Shown: positions 7,106 to 15,236 of the stretch, piece after piece
Layout: each line of letters starts with the position of its first letter
Position numbering within the stretch: the first letter of the stretch is position 1
Assembly: GCF_008710035.1 (NCBI RefSeq)
Contig: NZ_VYKI01000003.1
Location: 170,513 to 234,512, forward strand
Length of the DNA: 64,000 bases
From: Stenotrophomonas cyclobalanopsidis
GTDB lineage: Bacteria; Pseudomonadota; Gammaproteobacteria; Xanthomonadales; Xanthomonadaceae
Direction: 5' to 3'
Program-made: the position numbers and the translations under genes
Notes under the pieces: generated by a model
The model's input: only the letters and a program-made list of their open reading frames with translations
Database searches by the model: none
What the model was told of the DNA's origin: nothing

Positions 7106-7251
7106 GCCGCCGTCTCCGCATCATCTGGCTGGCAGTCGGTCTTCTGGCCGCCGTCGTCGTGCCGCTGCGCATCGCCGAGATCCGCAGCGCCCATGCCTAC
7201 CACGATGCCGCGAAGGCCCGCTGGGCAGCCAGCAATTTGGTGAGGGGCTGA
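7102..7251 (+). CDS. Tiny single-span membrane protein (GTG start)
   Basis: 49 residues from GTG 7102, overlapping the previous stop in a GTGA junction and followed at once by the next ATG. A basic N-terminus (VSRRLR) precedes one hydrophobic helix (IIWLAVGLLAAVVVPL, residues 7-22) and a basic amphipathic tail. The size and layout recall phage small membrane proteins such as spanin or superinfection-exclusion factors, but nothing in the sequence settles the function. Confidence 0.6.
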   Translation: MSRRLRIIWLAVGLLAAVVVPLRIAEIRSAHAYHDAAKARWAASNLVRG

Positions 7252-7253
7252 GC

Positions 7254-7574
7254 ATGCGCCAGACCTCACGCCCGCTGCCTGCATCGGTTCCCTCCTGTGG
7301 CCACGGCCACCGCCCGCAGATCGTCATCACCAGCGGCGCGCCGACCGGGCATCGCCTGGGCACGGCCTGCCCCGACCTGGTGCACATCGAGTGCTATCGC
7401 TGCGGCAAGGCTACCCGGCCCGTTCCGAGCGACCGCGCCGCGCTGGCCGAGCTGCGCTGGACCGACAGCACCTTGGCGCACTACCGCATTCCGATCTCCC
7501 ACCTCGCCCGTCATCGCGGCGAAGTGCTGGCCGAACTCGCTTCAACCGCCCCTTCCACCTCCATCGCAGCCTGA
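7254..7574 (+). CDS. Small putative zinc-binding phage protein
   Basis: 106 residues. The ATG at 7254 lies two bases after the previous stop. Possible metal ligands are Cys15, His17 and His19 (SCGHGH), then ACPDLVHIECYRCGK with three further cysteines near residues 39-50. That suggests a single zinc ribbon. The C-terminal half is helical. The function is unknown. Confidence 0.55.
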   Translation: MRQTSRPLPASVPSCGHGHRPQIVITSGAPTGHRLGTACPDLVHIECYRCGKATRPVPSDRAALAELRWTDSTLAHYRIPISHLARHRGEVLAELASTAPSTSIAA

Positions 7575-7588
7575 CCAGGAGACACGCC

Positions 7589-7861
7589 ATGGCCGCCGCC
7601 CTCAAGCCGAAAGAACGCGCCGCGCTGCTGGCAGCGCATGCCGCTTCGGACCACGCACTGCACCGCACCCGCGCGGGCTTCGCGCCCAACAACCGACCGG
7701 AGAAGGTCTTCACCCGTCGCGTCATGAACTGGCTGGATGAGCGCGTGCTGATGCGCTTTGACGACCCGGAGCTGCCGCGCACCGCGACCTTGACCGCCGC
7801 CGGTCTTGCCGCTGCCGAGGCCGAGATTGCCAAGGCCCGCGACCTGGCGCTCTCCGCATGA
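7589..7861 (+). CDS. Small helical hypothetical phage protein
   Basis: 90 residues. The ATG at 7589 is preceded by AGGAG. The sequence is mostly charged helix: KPKERAALLAAHAASDHAL, then RRVMNWLDERVLMRFDD, and a C-terminal AAEAEIAKARDLAL. No domain is recognised. It overlaps the next gene by four bases. Confidence 0.55.
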   Translation: MAAALKPKERAALLAAHAASDHALHRTRAGFAPNNRPEKVFTRRVMNWLDERVLMRFDDPELPRTATLTAAGLAAAEAEIAKARDLALSA

Positions 7862-8184
7862 GCGCAGCGCCAACCCTTCCGGTCGAGCAGCAGTTCGCCA
7901 CCGGCCACCAGGGTGAGTCGCTGGTGCTGATGGTGTGCCAGGGCTGGATCTGGGCTGGGCTGTACACCGCCGCGCCCCGCGAATCGCTCATGCAGCTCGC
8001 CGCCAGCGCCAGCCGGAGCGTGGGGGTATCGCACAACTCGCTGCGCCTGGGCGGCACGACCTTCCCCCTCAACCGTCTGGCCGCTCAGGCCGCACACCGC
8101 TGGCTCGACCGGCAGGGCGTTCGCGTCAGGCCGATCTCCCCCAACAACCGCGCTACGCGCGCCACGAAAGGAATCCACGCATGA
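7858..8184 (+). CDS. Hypothetical phage protein
   Basis: 108 residues from an ATGA overlap. The central stretch ESLVLMVCQGWIWAGLYTAA is hydrophobic but probably part of a folded core rather than a clear membrane helix. A basic C-terminus follows. Nothing identifies a family. Confidence 0.55.
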   Translation: MSAAPTLPVEQQFATGHQGESLVLMVCQGWIWAGLYTAAPRESLMQLAASASRSVGVSHNSLRLGGTTFPLNRLAAQAAHRWLDRQGVRVRPISPNNRATRATKGIHA

Positions 8185-8420
8185 GCCGCTCTGTCGTGAT
8201 CTATGGGCCGCAACGCTGCGGCAAAACCGCCAACGCGCAGGAGCTGCGCGAGCACTTTGGCATGACGGACGTGCTGGACGACTGGGACGGGCACACCGCC
8301 TACCCGCTGGACGACACGCTGGTGCTGACCAACAACGCCGACGCAGTCGCGCATCAATCGTCGCGCGTGCTGCACTTGGGCAGCGCGATGCGCCAGATGG
8401 TTGCCGGGGCGCGCGCATGA
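8181..8420 (+). CDS. Miniature P-loop protein
   Basis: 79 residues. VVIYGPQRCGKTANAQELRE (residues 5-24) contains a full Walker A motif, GPQRCGKT, directly after the first strand. DDTLVLTNN near residues 45-53 could act as a Walker B-like strand. At 79 residues it is far shorter than normal P-loop NTPases and keeps only the nucleotide-binding half. It is flanked by coupled reading frames, so it is not an obvious deletion remnant. Nucleotide binding is likely; the role is unknown. Confidence 0.6.
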   Translation: MSRSVVIYGPQRCGKTANAQELREHFGMTDVLDDWDGHTAYPLDDTLVLTNNADAVAHQSSRVLHLGSAMRQMVAGARA

Positions 8421-8920
8421 GTACTTCCGCACAGCACACCGGCCGCGCCGACCTTGTGCGCAAAGCCCTCGCGCAGTTCCCGCATGGAGCAACGATTGAG
8501 CAGCTGAGGACCATCGGCCGCATCAACGAGTCGAGCCACGTCATCAGCCACACGCTGACCGGTCTGGCGCGCAGCGGCCAGGCTACCTGTGCACGCTCAG
8601 GCCGCACCGGCATCTGGCGCCTCGCTGGCCACGTGCAGCACGCCATTGCACCCCTGCGCGCGGCCGAGCCCCGCGAACGCCGGACGTTCCGCGCCCTGGT
8701 CACGGCACTCCCGGAAAACGGCCGCGCGAGTGACGCGTCGACCACCGTGCGGCACAAGGATTACGAGCGCGATCTGCTGGCCGAGGATATCGCCGCATTC
8801 CGCGCCAACGGTGGGCGTATCGAGCAGCTGGGCACCACGCCACTGCGCCCCACGTTGAGCCGCCATGCGGCGAACCACGGCGGCTACATGGATCGCCTGC
8901 CGACCCAAAGCGCGGACTGA
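8417..8920 (+). CDS. Hypothetical phage protein, possible winged-helix DNA binder
   Basis: 167 residues, ATGA-coupled. Residues 10-70 have a winged-helix look: DLVRKALAQFPHGATIEQLR, then INESSHVISHTLTGLARSGQ and a short wing ending GIWRLAG. The C-terminal half contains DYERDLLAEDIAAFRANGG and a conserved-looking TTPLRP. This suggests a small DNA-binding regulator. Assignment is by fold impression only. Confidence 0.55.
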   Translation: MSTSAQHTGRADLVRKALAQFPHGATIEQLRTIGRINESSHVISHTLTGLARSGQATCARSGRTGIWRLAGHVQHAIAPLRAAEPRERRTFRALVTALPENGRASDASTTVRHKDYERDLLAEDIAAFRANGGRIEQLGTTPLRPTLSRHAANHGGYMDRLPTQSAD

Positions 8921-8925
8921 GCCTG

Positions 8926-9303
8926 ATGAGCGCCCCTTCCACAGATCGCCCCATCGACGTTGTCACGGCCCGCAAAGTGCTTTACGCGACAGGCCCTGCG
9001 CACCAGGCGTTCGGTCAGTCTCGCGCGGCTTACTTCGTCGTTCCCCGCCGCACGCTGCAGTCGATGCCGGCGGAGTGGCAGGAGCGCTTCATCGGCCTCA
9101 TTGCTGAGGCCAGGACCTACCTTCCGGTGGACGCGTTCCCGCAGTACCAAGTGACCCGCCTGAACGATGGCCGCTACGCCGCCGATCCGCACCGCCGGTA
9201 CCGCCGCGCCGGGCCGATTCCCCCTCGCCCGGCTGGCGCTGCAGCAGAACCCACCCCCGCGCCGCTGGGCGGCGCATTCGTCAACACCGACGTCGACTTC
9301 TAG
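8926..9303 (+). CDS. Hypothetical phage protein
   Basis: 125 residues, five bases after the previous stop. There is a folded-looking core (AAYFVVPRRTLQSMPAEWQE, then FIGLIAEARTYLP). The tail is low-complexity and Pro/Ala-rich (PPRPAGAAAEPTPAPLG), ending in an acidic tip. No family is recognised. Confidence 0.55.
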   Translation: MSAPSTDRPIDVVTARKVLYATGPAHQAFGQSRAAYFVVPRRTLQSMPAEWQERFIGLIAEARTYLPVDAFPQYQVTRLNDGRYAADPHRRYRRAGPIPPRPAGAAAEPTPAPLGGAFVNTDVDF

Positions 9304-9314
9304 CAGGCACACCA

Positions 9315-10022
9315 ATGACCGCGACCCAACAGACGAAAGAACTCCCCATCGCCTACGCATGCCCTGTGCTGCGCGATGCCGTCCGCACCTTGGAAGCAAT
9401 CGCCGTCGAGGCGGTCTGGATTCCAAATGCTGCAAAGGCGGTCCCTCTGGCTCAGGCCTCGACCGCGCTGCTCGACCTGTATGCCCGTCTGCCGCGCGTG
9501 CAGGATCTGCGCGTGTTCGAGGCGCCGGTTGCCGCGTGGTACGCCTCGCTCCGCAGCAGCTTCCAGGAGGGCGACACGCCGCTGTGCGATACCACCAAGG
9601 CCCGGCTGGCACACGCCGCGCAGCTGCTGCAGCTGGTGCGCGGTCAGAGCGGCACCGGCATCGATCCGGCTGATCCGTGGCGAGGGCTGTATGACCCGGC
9701 ACGACTGCCGGCGCGGGACAGCCATGGCGAAGTCCTGTGCCACCCGGACGTGCCTGCGTGGGCTGACGGCCGCGAGTCGTCCCTCCTGCCGCTGTTCTAC
9801 GCCCAGGGCTTCGACCTGGTTGTGGTGGAGGCCGAGTTCGAGGAGGAATCGGTTGGTACCGGTGTGTACGCCAACATCCAGCAGATGATCGACTGGAACC
9901 CGGAAGGCCCTGGCGCTGACTGGCGCCTGGTGTGGCTGGGCGAAACGGAGGATGGGCTGGCTGCGTGGTTCGTGCGGCCCTTAGCTATCTCCGCTCTCGA
10001 AAAGATGGGGGCCCGCGCATGA
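9315..10022 (+). CDS. Hypothetical phage protein
   Basis: 235 residues. The first half is helical (RDAVRTLEAIAVEAVWIPNA, then ARLAHAAQLLQLVRG). The second half has a mixed fold with FDLVVVEAEFEEESVGTGVY and WRLVWLGETEDGLAAWFVRP. It is longer than its operon neighbours. No catalytic motif is seen. It ends in an ATGA overlap with the next gene. Confidence 0.6.
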   Translation: MTATQQTKELPIAYACPVLRDAVRTLEAIAVEAVWIPNAAKAVPLAQASTALLDLYARLPRVQDLRVFEAPVAAWYASLRSSFQEGDTPLCDTTKARLAHAAQLLQLVRGQSGTGIDPADPWRGLYDPARLPARDSHGEVLCHPDVPAWADGRESSLLPLFYAQGFDLVVVEAEFEEESVGTGVYANIQQMIDWNPEGPGADWRLVWLGETEDGLAAWFVRPLAISALEKMGARA

Positions 10023-10429
10023 ATTCCTCGATGGCAGATGGCGCAGCCCAGCGCTTGGTCGCGCAGATCGGCGAGGCCCTGTTCGGTCAGCCTGGCCTGA
10101 CCCTCATGGAACTGGCTGAGGCGGTGAAGGCGAACACCTTAAGCCCCGTGAGGTTTGACGTTGAAGCAATGCTTGCCGTCTGCGTGCCAGGCGGCAGTGT
10201 TGCGGACCCACAATCCGTGGCAGACAGCATCCGGCAGTGGTTTGCCGAACCGAGAGCACTCAGGAAAGATGCCGCCACCTGGTCACAGTCGCGAGCGGAA
10301 GAGTTTACCGAGGCAGTCCACAGAGCTTTGTGCGTCCACGCACCTGCGCTGAGCCAGCGCAAGCGTGATGCAGTCAGCTCCTATGCCAGGCAGCTGATGC
10401 TCGACAGCCAGGCCGCGCGCAATGGCTGA
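10019..10429 (+). CDS. Hypothetical phage protein
   Basis: 136 residues from ATG 10019, chosen for the four-base overlap with the previous gene. It looks helical throughout, for example RLVAQIGEALFGQPGLTLME and SYARQLMLDSQAARNG. The next gene, the methyltransferase, begins inside its last eight bases. The function is unknown. Confidence 0.6.
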   Translation: MNSSMADGAAQRLVAQIGEALFGQPGLTLMELAEAVKANTLSPVRFDVEAMLAVCVPGGSVADPQSVADSIRQWFAEPRALRKDAATWSQSRAEEFTEAVHRALCVHAPALSQRKRDAVSSYARQLMLDSQAARNG

Positions 10430-12503
10430 CGGCTCCCGTTCCTTCAACTTCCCCGCGCCGCAGCGCTCCCGCCTGCGCCCAGGCGAAATCGTGGTCGACC
10501 TGTTCGCCGGCGGTGGCGGTGCCAGCGAAGGCCTCAAGCAGGCCCTCGGCATCGATCCCGCCCTGGCCTACAACCACGACGAGCTGGCCATCGGCATGCA
10601 CGCTGCGAACCACCCGCTCACCCAGCACCACCGCGAGGATATCTGGCACGCCGACCCGCGCGTGGACGTGGCCGGCCGCACCATCGGCTGGTTCCATGCC
10701 TCCCCTGACTGCACCCATTTCAGTCAGGCCAAGGGCGGCCAGCCGCGCAGCCGGAAGACCCGCGCCCTGTCGTGGGTGGTGTTGAAGTGGGTTGGCCAAC
10801 TGCTTCGTGCTGATCGCCTGCACGGCACCAACACCGCGCCGCGCATCATCTCCATGGAGAACGTCTGGCAGATACTCACGTGGGGTCCGCTGGTGGCCAA
10901 ACGCTGCAAGGCCACTGGCCGGGTTGTCACACTGGACCTGGTGCAGGCCCTGCACGAAGAAACGGGGCAACCGCTGTTCCGCAGAGGCAGACCGGTGATG
11001 GTCAACCGGGTTGCGGATAAGGGCGAGCATGTGCCCGTGGAGCGCCAGGCGCTGGTTCCGGACAAACGCTACAGCGGACGCACTTGGCAGCAGTTCGTGG
11101 CCGCGCTGCGAGCACTCGGCTACGTGGTCGAGTGGCGGAAGCTGGTGGCCAGTGACTACGGTGCCGGCACCAGCCGCGAACGTCTGTTCCTGCTCGCGCG
11201 CCGCGATGGCGAAGCCATCGTGTGGCCAGAGCAGAGCCATGGCTCTGCTCCTGGGCAGACGCCCCGCGTCACCGCCGCCGACTGCCTGGACTTTTCCATC
11301 CCCTGCCCCTCCATCTTCACCCGCGGCAAGGCTCTTGCCGATGCCACCATGCGTCGCATCGCCAAGGGTGTCATGCGCCACGTCATCGAATCGGCAGATC
11401 CGTTCATCGTGCCGGTGACGCACCAGGGCGGCGACCGCGTCCACGACGTGCGTGATCCCATGCGCACCATCACCGCCGCCAACCGGGGCGAGCTGATGCT
11501 GGCTGCCCCGGAGCTGGCACCGTTCCTCACTGAGCACGCCAATGCCAGCCGCCAGCGAACGATGGCGGCCGACGAGCCGCTGCCCACGATCTGCGCCGGG
11601 GTGAAGGGTGGCCACTTCTCCGTGGTATCGCCGACGCTGGTGCAGACCGGCTACGGAGAGCGCGAGGGCCAGGCGCCGCGCGCGCTCAACCTGCAGCAGC
11701 CGCTGGGTACGGTGGTTGCCGGAGGCGTGAAGCATGCTGTGGCAGCAGCCCACCTAGTGAAGTTCCGTGGCGACAGCATCGGTACGCCTGCCACCGAGCC
11801 GGTGCCGACGATCACGTCTGGTGCTAGTGCCGCGCGACCGGCCGGCGCCGCGCATGCCCTCGGCGTGGCTGCTGCATCGCTGGTCACTCTGCGCCGGAAC
11901 ATGGTCGGTGCCGATGCGCGGACGCCGCTAACCACTGTGGCGGCGCAGGCCGAGCACCATGCCGTCTCTAGCGCCTTCATGGTCCAGGCTGCACACGGCG
12001 AAGGTAAGCCGGGCGGTGTCCAGCGCTGGGGCATCGGCAGCAAGGATGCGCGCACTCCCGTCGGCACGGTCACTGCGAGCGGCAACGGCGGGCACGCCAT
12101 GGCCGAGGCCGAACTGGCCCAGCTGTCGCCCGAGCAGGAGGCCGGTGCGCTGCGCGTCGCCGCCTTCCTGGTGAAGTACTACGGCAGCGGCATCGCGGTC
12201 GATCTGCACGACCCGGTGGACACCATCACCACCAAGGACCGCCTGGCCTTGGTCACCGTCCACATCCAGGGCGTGCCGCACGTGATCGTGGATATCGGCC
12301 TGCGCATGCTCAAGCCGCATGAGCTGTACCGCGCCCAGGGATTCCCTACCGGCTACATCATCGATCGCACCGCCAACGGCACGCCGCTCAGCACCAGCGC
12401 CGCCGTGCGCATGGTCGGCAACAGCGTCAGCCCGCCGCCGCTGCGCGCCTTGGCCGAGGCCAATCTGGACCCGGCTCCAGCTTACATCGCGGTGGCAGCG
12501 TGA
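10422..12503 (+). CDS. Phage C5-cytosine DNA methyltransferase with internal repeats
   Basis: 693 residues. Motif I is DLFAGGGG (26-33), binding S-adenosylmethionine. The catalytic loop reads ASPDCTHFS with Cys97, a PDC variant of the usual PCQ. Motif VI is MENVW (145-149), motif VIII is GTSRERLF, and the C-terminal motifs X and IX-like RAQGFPTGYII and MVGNSVSPPP are present. Between the motif VIII and X regions lie about six degenerate copies of a module built around a DP-x-x-TI core and a PxLV/FLV element, which make the protein longer than a typical C5 enzyme. No restriction endonuclease is adjacent. Protection of phage DNA from host restriction is the likely role (inference). Confidence 0.9.
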   Translation: MADGSRSFNFPAPQRSRLRPGEIVVDLFAGGGGASEGLKQALGIDPALAYNHDELAIGMHAANHPLTQHHREDIWHADPRVDVAGRTIGWFHASPDCTHFSQAKGGQPRSRKTRALSWVVLKWVGQLLRADRLHGTNTAPRIISMENVWQILTWGPLVAKRCKATGRVVTLDLVQALHEETGQPLFRRGRPVMVNRVADKGEHVPVERQALVPDKRYSGRTWQQFVAALRALGYVVEWRKLVASDYGAGTSRERLFLLARRDGEAIVWPEQSHGSAPGQTPRVTAADCLDFSIPCPSIFTRGKALADATMRRIAKGVMRHVIESADPFIVPVTHQGGDRVHDVRDPMRTITAANRGELMLAAPELAPFLTEHANASRQRTMAADEPLPTICAGVKGGHFSVVSPTLVQTGYGEREGQAPRALNLQQPLGTVVAGGVKHAVAAAHLVKFRGDSIGTPATEPVPTITSGASAARPAGAAHALGVAAASLVTLRRNMVGADARTPLTTVAAQAEHHAVSSAFMVQAAHGEGKPGGVQRWGIGSKDARTPVGTVTASGNGGHAMAEAELAQLSPEQEAGALRVAAFLVKYYGSGIAVDLHDPVDTITTKDRLALVTVHIQGVPHVIVDIGLRMLKPHELYRAQGFPTGYIIDRTANGTPLSTSAAVRMVGNSVSPPPLRALAEANLDPAPAYIAVAA

Positions 12504-12511
12504 TCGGCGGC

Positions 12512-13120
12512 CTAGCGGAACCGCTTGAGAATGGACATATGCCCAATCGCGGCCGAGCAACCTTCGGTCGCATGATCAAGCACAGCAAGTCCGTTACTCA
12601 AGTTTCGATCAAACGCAACGCAGAACTTGATCCAGACTTCGTCCTCAACCCTGCTCCTGTCAAATTGAAGAAGCCCAGCCAGCTTCGATATGTAGCTGAC
12701 GAAGTACAAAGATCGAGAAACATCCGCGGCAAGAAGAGTACCGACGTCCGGATATTTACTCAGATCGACTTCAAGAGCGCGCACGGGAGCAAGATTTTCA
12801 ATAAGCGCCTCCGCCGCTTCCACAAGTCCAGCATCGTTCTTGAGAGCCAGCCGTTTATCAATCGCCTCCCCCGAGGGCGCGGCGAACGAGTAAACGGATT
12901 TAAAATTCTTGATTGCTGCTTGTGCAGTCTCAAGCTGAGTGACGTGAGCGGCCGCAAAAATCGCGCTCACACGTCGACTCGCAAAGAACCGCTTAACAGC
13001 GGGCACAGAGAGTGCGGTCACAACACCTGCCACAGTGCCAATGCTGGCCCAAGCATCCCAATTTATTACGCAGGTTTCACTAAGCCACCAGCATTCACTT
13101 ATCCCGTCAGAAAAGCTCAT
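12512..13120 (-). CDS. AT-richer membrane-anchored protein, likely accessory gene
   Basis: 202 residues from ATG 13120, with AGGGGG upstream. One membrane helix near residues 22-42 (ASIGTVAGVVTALSVPAV) is followed by a basic stop-transfer KRFFASRR and a cytoplasmic domain of about 150 residues. That domain includes VDLSKYPDVGTLLAADVSRS and LYFVSYISKLAGLL. Base composition is visibly poorer in GC than both flanking genes, and the gene runs against the rightward operon, so recent acquisition is likely. Single-helix anchor plus soluble domain is common in phage-encoded exclusion or defence genes, but no known family is recognised. Confidence 0.65.
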   Translation of the reverse strand: MSFSDGISECWWLSETCVINWDAWASIGTVAGVVTALSVPAVKRFFASRRVSAIFAAAHVTQLETAQAAIKNFKSVYSFAAPSGEAIDKRLALKNDAGLVEAAEALIENLAPVRALEVDLSKYPDVGTLLAADVSRSLYFVSYISKLAGLLQFDRSRVEDEVWIKFCVAFDRNLSNGLAVLDHATEGCSAAIGHMSILKRFR

Positions 13121-13173
13121 TTCAGAAATCCCCCTGGTTGCTCTGGTGAAGTTTGCCATGGGACTGCAGGCCG

Positions 13174-13539
13174 ATGAAAAACTTTCCGATTGACTACGCA
13201 TCTAAGCGGTTCAAAGACGAGATCGATGACACGCTGGGCCTTGAGGACGCGGCACGGATGATGCGCCTGGGCCTCGAGGCCATGAAGGAGCTTGTGGACA
13301 AGGGCGAAGTACCCGCCGTGCGCCTGAATCAGAAACACACCGTCATGCTGCGCGAGGATCTCATCGACTTCCTGCGTTCGGAAGGGCGCCGGCAGGCAGC
13401 AGAGCGGAAGAAATCAGCGATCGGCACCCGGCCCGCCGCCAACGCTCCAGTGGCCACGACCGCGAAGCGCAAGGGCAAGGCCCGCCGCATCAGCCCGCCT
13501 GACCTGCGCGCCTACGAGCAGGCCGATCACCAGAGCTGA
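13174..13539 (+). CDS. Excisionase-like DNA-binding protein
   Basis: 121 residues from ATG 13174; ATG 13153 is an alternative start. The core LGLEDAARMMRLGLEAMKEL, then VDKGEVPAVRLNQKHTVMLR and EDLIDFLRSE, matches the helix-wing-helix pattern of MerR/excisionase-type proteins. The C-terminal 40 residues are basic (KRKGKARR). It converges on the integrase gene with a 13-base overlap. The context supports a directionality factor or an AlpA-like regulator of integrase. Confidence 0.7.
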   Translation: MKNFPIDYASKRFKDEIDDTLGLEDAARMMRLGLEAMKELVDKGEVPAVRLNQKHTVMLREDLIDFLRSEGRRQAAERKKSAIGTRPAANAPVATTAKRKGKARRISPPDLRAYEQADHQS

Positions 13540-14642
13540 TCGGCCAAATCTGAGGCACGCAGGTTGGCGTACCGCTTCAACTGCCGCGGATCGCGATGTC
13601 CGGTGATGCTCGCGATCTTGATGTCCGTCAGCGTGGTCTTTTCATACAGGCGGCTGGTCGCTTCGTGACGCAGATCGTGGAAGCCGAGATCCGCACACCC
13701 CGCTGCAACGAAGATGCGCTCGAACTGGCGCGAGAGCTTGCTCGACACACGGCGCAGGGCCAGCGGACTCCGCTCTCCCTCCCAGAAGGGGAACAACCGC
13801 CCGCCGAAATCACCCTGGTACGCCGCGAGCTTGGCTAGCAGCACCGACGTCATCGGCACCTGGCGCTTGCTCCCGTTCTTTGTCTTGTCCAGGAAGATCG
13901 TGCGGCGCGCAACGTCTATCTGGCTGTGCTCCAGCGTGTAGATCTCCCGCATGCGCATGGCCGTCTCCAGCGCCATATCGAACATAAGCACCAGCGCATC
14001 CCGCTGTGGAAGGTCCAGCGCCCGTTGGCGGCCTTCCGGCTTCGCCCCAGCCAGGATCTCGCGGATGCGAGCCTCCTCTCCATCTTCAAGCCGGCGATCG
14101 CGTTCCTGATCGGCCTTTGCATGTCCTTCGATTTTCGCCACGGCCACCTTGTCGTCGGGCGTGTACGTCGAATAGCCGCGCGGCAGAAGGCGCAACGGAT
14201 TCATCGGCAGCGCGCCGTGAGCGGCCAGCCAGTCGAGAGCCCGAGACAACGCCCCCACGTAATGCCGGATGGTCGAAGGCGCTAGGTTCTGCTCACGCTT
14301 CATCGTGGTGACCCATTCGGTCGCCCAGGTAAAGGTGAGCTGCGGAAGCGTGATGCCGATGGGCAACCTCGACAGCAGGACAGGCAGCAGCTGCTCATCA
14401 TCCACAGAGATGTGCTGCGCGCCGCGATACTCGCTGACTTGGCTACGCAGATCCTTTGCCGCCGCCTTGGTGTTGGCCAACTCCTCTGGCACGATGCCGC
14501 GGTCGAGAATCGCCTCCAAGCGCCTGACGTATTCGTCGCCCTCAGCCTCCGACGCGAAGCTCAGATACACAGGCTGAGGCAGCAGGCCTGCCCGTTTGAT
14601 CGTGTACTGCCAGGAGTCGCCCCGGCGTCGCTTGGTTGCCAT
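13527..14642 (-). CDS. int: Tyrosine integrase
   Basis: 371 residues. A SAM-like core-binding domain lies near residues 98-150. The catalytic domain carries Arg230 (ETAMRMRE), a lysine in the beta-hairpin near 254-259 (DKTKNGSK), His322 and Arg325 in HDLRHEATS, His349 in ITGHRD, and the nucleophile Tyr358 in LKRYANL. All residues of the RKHRHY set are present, so it should be active. It is adjacent to the 3' end of tRNA-Cys, its probable attachment site. The N-terminus is short and basic (MATKRRRGDSWQY), as in phage integrases with an arm-binding region. Confidence 0.93.
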   Translation of the reverse strand: MATKRRRGDSWQYTIKRAGLLPQPVYLSFASEAEGDEYVRRLEAILDRGIVPEELANTKAAAKDLRSQVSEYRGAQHISVDDEQLLPVLLSRLPIGITLPQLTFTWATEWVTTMKREQNLAPSTIRHYVGALSRALDWLAAHGALPMNPLRLLPRGYSTYTPDDKVAVAKIEGHAKADQERDRRLEDGEEARIREILAGAKPEGRQRALDLPQRDALVLMFDMALETAMRMREIYTLEHSQIDVARRTIFLDKTKNGSKRQVPMTSVLLAKLAAYQGDFGGRLFPFWEGERSPLALRRVSSKLSRQFERIFVAAGCADLGFHDLRHEATSRLYEKTTLTDIKIASITGHRDPRQLKRYANLRASDLADQLW

Positions 14643-14687
14643 CCCTGCTCAAACTCACGTAAACGCACTCGACACATGTTAACGCGA

Positions 14688-14716
14688 GTTTGCCACCCGA
14701 AAACGGGTGGCAGACC
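14688..14716. promoter_or_regulatory. Inverted repeat between integrase and tRNA-Cys
   Basis: GTTTGCCACCCG and CGGGTGGCAGAC form a near-perfect 12-base inverted repeat around a short A-rich loop. It sits between the integrase start and the tRNA. It may be an integrase arm-type site or a hairpin insulating the integrase promoter. Confidence 0.45.
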
Positions 14717-14776
14717 GATGATTTCATGGCCGAATCAGGGGATTCTGCGGACTGCAGCCAAACGCTAGGCAAAGAA

Positions 14777-14800
14777 AAACCCCTGACGAATCAGGGGTTT
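14777..14800 (-). terminator. Rho-independent terminator of tRNA-Cys
   Basis: Read on the minus strand, CCCCTGA / TCAGGGG forms a seven-base-pair stem with a TTCG loop, followed by a T-rich run. It lies directly after the tRNA-Cys 3' end. Confidence 0.8.
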
Positions 14801-14803
14801 ATT

Positions 14804-14877
14804 TGGAGGCCTCAAGCGGAATCGAACCGCTGTAAACGGATTTGCAATCCGGTGCATAGCCACTCTGCCATGAGGCC
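14804..14877 (-). tRNA. tRNA-Cys (GCA)
   Basis: 74 bases with a 7-bp-type acceptor stem (GGCCTC / GAGGCC plus neighbours), anticodon GCA in the loop TTGCAAA, a TTCGATTC T-loop and encoded CCA at 14804-14806. Its 3' half is the probable prophage attachment site, because the integrase lies just beyond the 3' end and the acceptor sequence is kept intact. The duplicate att copy must lie left of the window. Confidence 0.95.
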
Positions 14878-14942
14878 AACGTACTGCGGCCAGGAACGAT
14901 GCCCCTGACATGACAAAACCCCGCGACGGGGCCTGTCGAAAC

Positions 14943-15018
<76 letters not shown>

Positions 15019-15160
15019 GTAAGCCGCCATGGTACCGGAAATCCGGAACACACACCAGCGATTTCACCTTTCTGACTGCGCGCAAAGCCTTGTGGCCCAA
15101 CGTGCCCCGCCTTGCCGAGGCGGGAGAAAAACAAGGCCCCTAGCGGGGCCCTGTAGAATC

Positions 15161-15236
<76 letters not shown>

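Larger units (their letters stand above)
1..14803. mobile_element. Right end of a prophage or related integrative element at tRNA-Cys
   Basis: The segment carries a tyrosine integrase pointing away from tRNA-Cys, an excisionase-like gene, CI-like and Cro-like regulators in opposite directions, a CII-like protein, a TOPRIM/helicase primase, a terminase-like gene at the left edge and a DNA methyltransferase. Gene overlaps of 1-4 bases are the rule. The integrase lies about 160 bases from the 3' end of tRNA-Cys, the usual arrangement for a tRNA-targeting integrase. The left end, the structural genes and the second attachment site are outside the window, so it cannot be said whether the element is complete. 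Confidence 0.88.

Noticed and set aside
12500..13177. Plus-strand ORF of 225 codons opposite the AT-richer membrane gene
   Set aside because: The minus-strand reading has a ribosome site, a membrane helix with basic stop-transfer and normal composition; the plus reading does not.
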